DNA of 36,195 bases from NCBI GenBank assembly GCA_001821615.1, contig MHMS01000004.1:1401-37595 (forward strand), read 5' to 3'. The number at the start of each line of letters is the position of its first letter. Position 1 is the first letter of the stretch. This DNA comes from Candidatus Niyogibacteria bacterium RIFCSPLOWO2_12_FULL_41_13. GTDB taxonomy: Bacteria; Patescibacteriota; Minisyncoccia; 2-12-FULL-41-13. The notes beneath the pieces are model-generated. The model was not told the DNA's origin and did not search any database. It saw only the letters and a program-made list of their open reading frames with translations. The translations under genes were made by a program, and so were the position numbers. Shown here one piece after another: positions 35,139 through 36,195 of the stretch.

Positions 35139-35339
35139 ATGGCAAATTCAGTTAGTGAAAATATCCGCAAACTTCGGATCAAAAAGGGAATATCCCAAGA
35201 TCGCCTCTCAAAAGACGCTGATTTAGCGTTGAATACGGTTGTGAAAATAGAAACTGGGGAAAGCCCAAATCCTACTGTGGATACATTAGAAAAAATAGCC
35301 AAAGCCCTCGATGTGGCAGTGGCGGAATTGTTTAAATAA
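35139..35339 (+). CDS. XRE-family HTH regulator (R-M controller-like)
   Basis: IRKLRIKKGISQDRLSKDADLALNTVVKIETGESPNPTVDTLEKIAKALDVAVAELF; located directly before an REase. Confidence 0.92.
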   Translation: MANSVSENIRKLRIKKGISQDRLSKDADLALNTVVKIETGESPNPTVDTLEKIAKALDVAVAELFK

Positions 35340-35343
35340 AATT

Positions 35344-36150
35344 ATGAAAAATTTAACTGAAAAGAAAACAATACAAGCGTTAGTTCATACGGCGGTAGAA
35401 TCTTACGCCGAGGGCTTTAAGGCCCGCCACGAGGCGGAAGTTGATAATCCCGAGGGAATTATCAATATGAAAGTCCACAATGTTTTTATCGAAGCACTTG
35501 GAAAAGATGTTCAATATTACGCCGCACTTGTTCGTTCATTGGATAGCTCACTTGGAAATATGCTCGAGGGATTAGCGATCAACCTCGCAAAACTTTCTTT
35601 TGAAGTAAAGAAAAATGTTGAAGGGCCTTTGAGCGTCGGACAAACAAGAGCAATCGCTGTGCTTTTGGAAAAATATAAACGCCACGAGAAACGCCCCAGT
35701 ACTAACGATTATGAAATTTTGCGAGGCGAAAATAAAAACAAGGCGATTATAAAACGGCACGATAGCGATTATTATTTGATAGACAAAGATTCTGGAAGTC
35801 ATTATTTAATTGAGTTAAAAATTGGCGGCGACTTGGATAATAAAAAAGCCCGCTCGGAAAAAGAGGCGATTTTGGAACAATACGCGATACTTTCAAACAC
35901 CTTGCCAAAATTGGAAAAATTGAAAATTTATTTTGCTACCGCTTATAACCGATTTGGTGAAAATAAACCTTGGCGACAAGAGCGCGTCCGCCAATTTTTT
36001 GCCGATGATGAATTATTGATCGGAAAAGATTTTTGGAATTTTATTTGTCAGTCGGACAAAGGTTATGAAATGGTGTTAGAAGCATATCGCGGGAGCGCGC
36101 ACCTCATCAAAAACGCGCTGGACTCTATTAAAAAAACTTATTTGGGCTAA
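35344..36150 (+). CDS. Type II restriction endonuclease, TdeIII-like
   Basis: HYLIELKIGGDLDNKKARSEKEAILEQYAILSN (PD-(D/E)xK-like core) resembles TdeIII-family enzymes. Confidence 0.78.
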   Translation: MKNLTEKKTIQALVHTAVESYAEGFKARHEAEVDNPEGIINMKVHNVFIEALGKDVQYYAALVRSLDSSLGNMLEGLAINLAKLSFEVKKNVEGPLSVGQTRAIAVLLEKYKRHEKRPSTNDYEILRGENKNKAIIKRHDSDYYLIDKDSGSHYLIELKIGGDLDNKKARSEKEAILEQYAILSNTLPKLEKLKIYFATAYNRFGENKPWRQERVRQFFADDELLIGKDFWNFICQSDKGYEMVLEAYRGSAHLIKNALDSIKKTYLG

Positions 36151-36158
36151 ATCAATTT

Positions 36159-36195
36159 ATGGATAAAAAATATCAAATACACCTCGCGGATAGTT
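36159..36195 (+). CDS. 5' end of a downstream gene, probably the cognate DNA methyltransferase (runs off window)
   Basis: MDKKYQIHLADS...; inferred mostly from R-M context. Confidence 0.4.
   Translation, partial: MDKKYQIHLADS

Noticed and set aside
112-36150. UGA recoding as in some CPR lineages
   Set aside because: UGA is used as a normal stop (e.g. rnj, pilB, the 12098 ORF) and no in-frame UGA interrupts core genes.

Overview
AT-rich window that looks like a Candidate Phyla Radiation / Patescibacteria (Parcubacteria-like) chromosome; this placement is inferred from gene style, not from a search. Housekeeping backbone: dnaX 5' end, a short RF1, rpmE, rplS, tRNA-Leu(GAG), trpS, RNase J, tRNA-Leu(CAG), secG, gyrA with an in-frame HNH-type intein, comF. 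There is a complete type IV pilus operon (pilM-N-O-P?-B, response regulator, pilT-C, two pilins, pilD), an array of small T4SS-pilin-like membrane proteins, two ABC solute-binding proteins and an EndoQ-like PHP protein. At the right end are an osmotic-stress-like block (MscS, DUF3175, TreT-like glycosyltransferase) and the start of a TdeIII-like restriction system with an XRE controller. The most interesting non-standard signals are: (1) single-gene modules with a TTGACTTC-type promoter and their own terminator, two of which (in rnj and comF) lie between duplicated 3' ends of the host gene, where the copies differ only at synonymous positions; (2) four 137-142 bp MITE-like elements with CCCAGTAAGAC terminal inverted repeats and 4-bp target duplications, placed at start/stop codons and in a divergent promoter region; (3) a 137-bp GC-rich, nearly identical inverted repeat pair bracketing the osmotic-stress block; (4) the gyrA intein. 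All calls are by eye; no database search was run.
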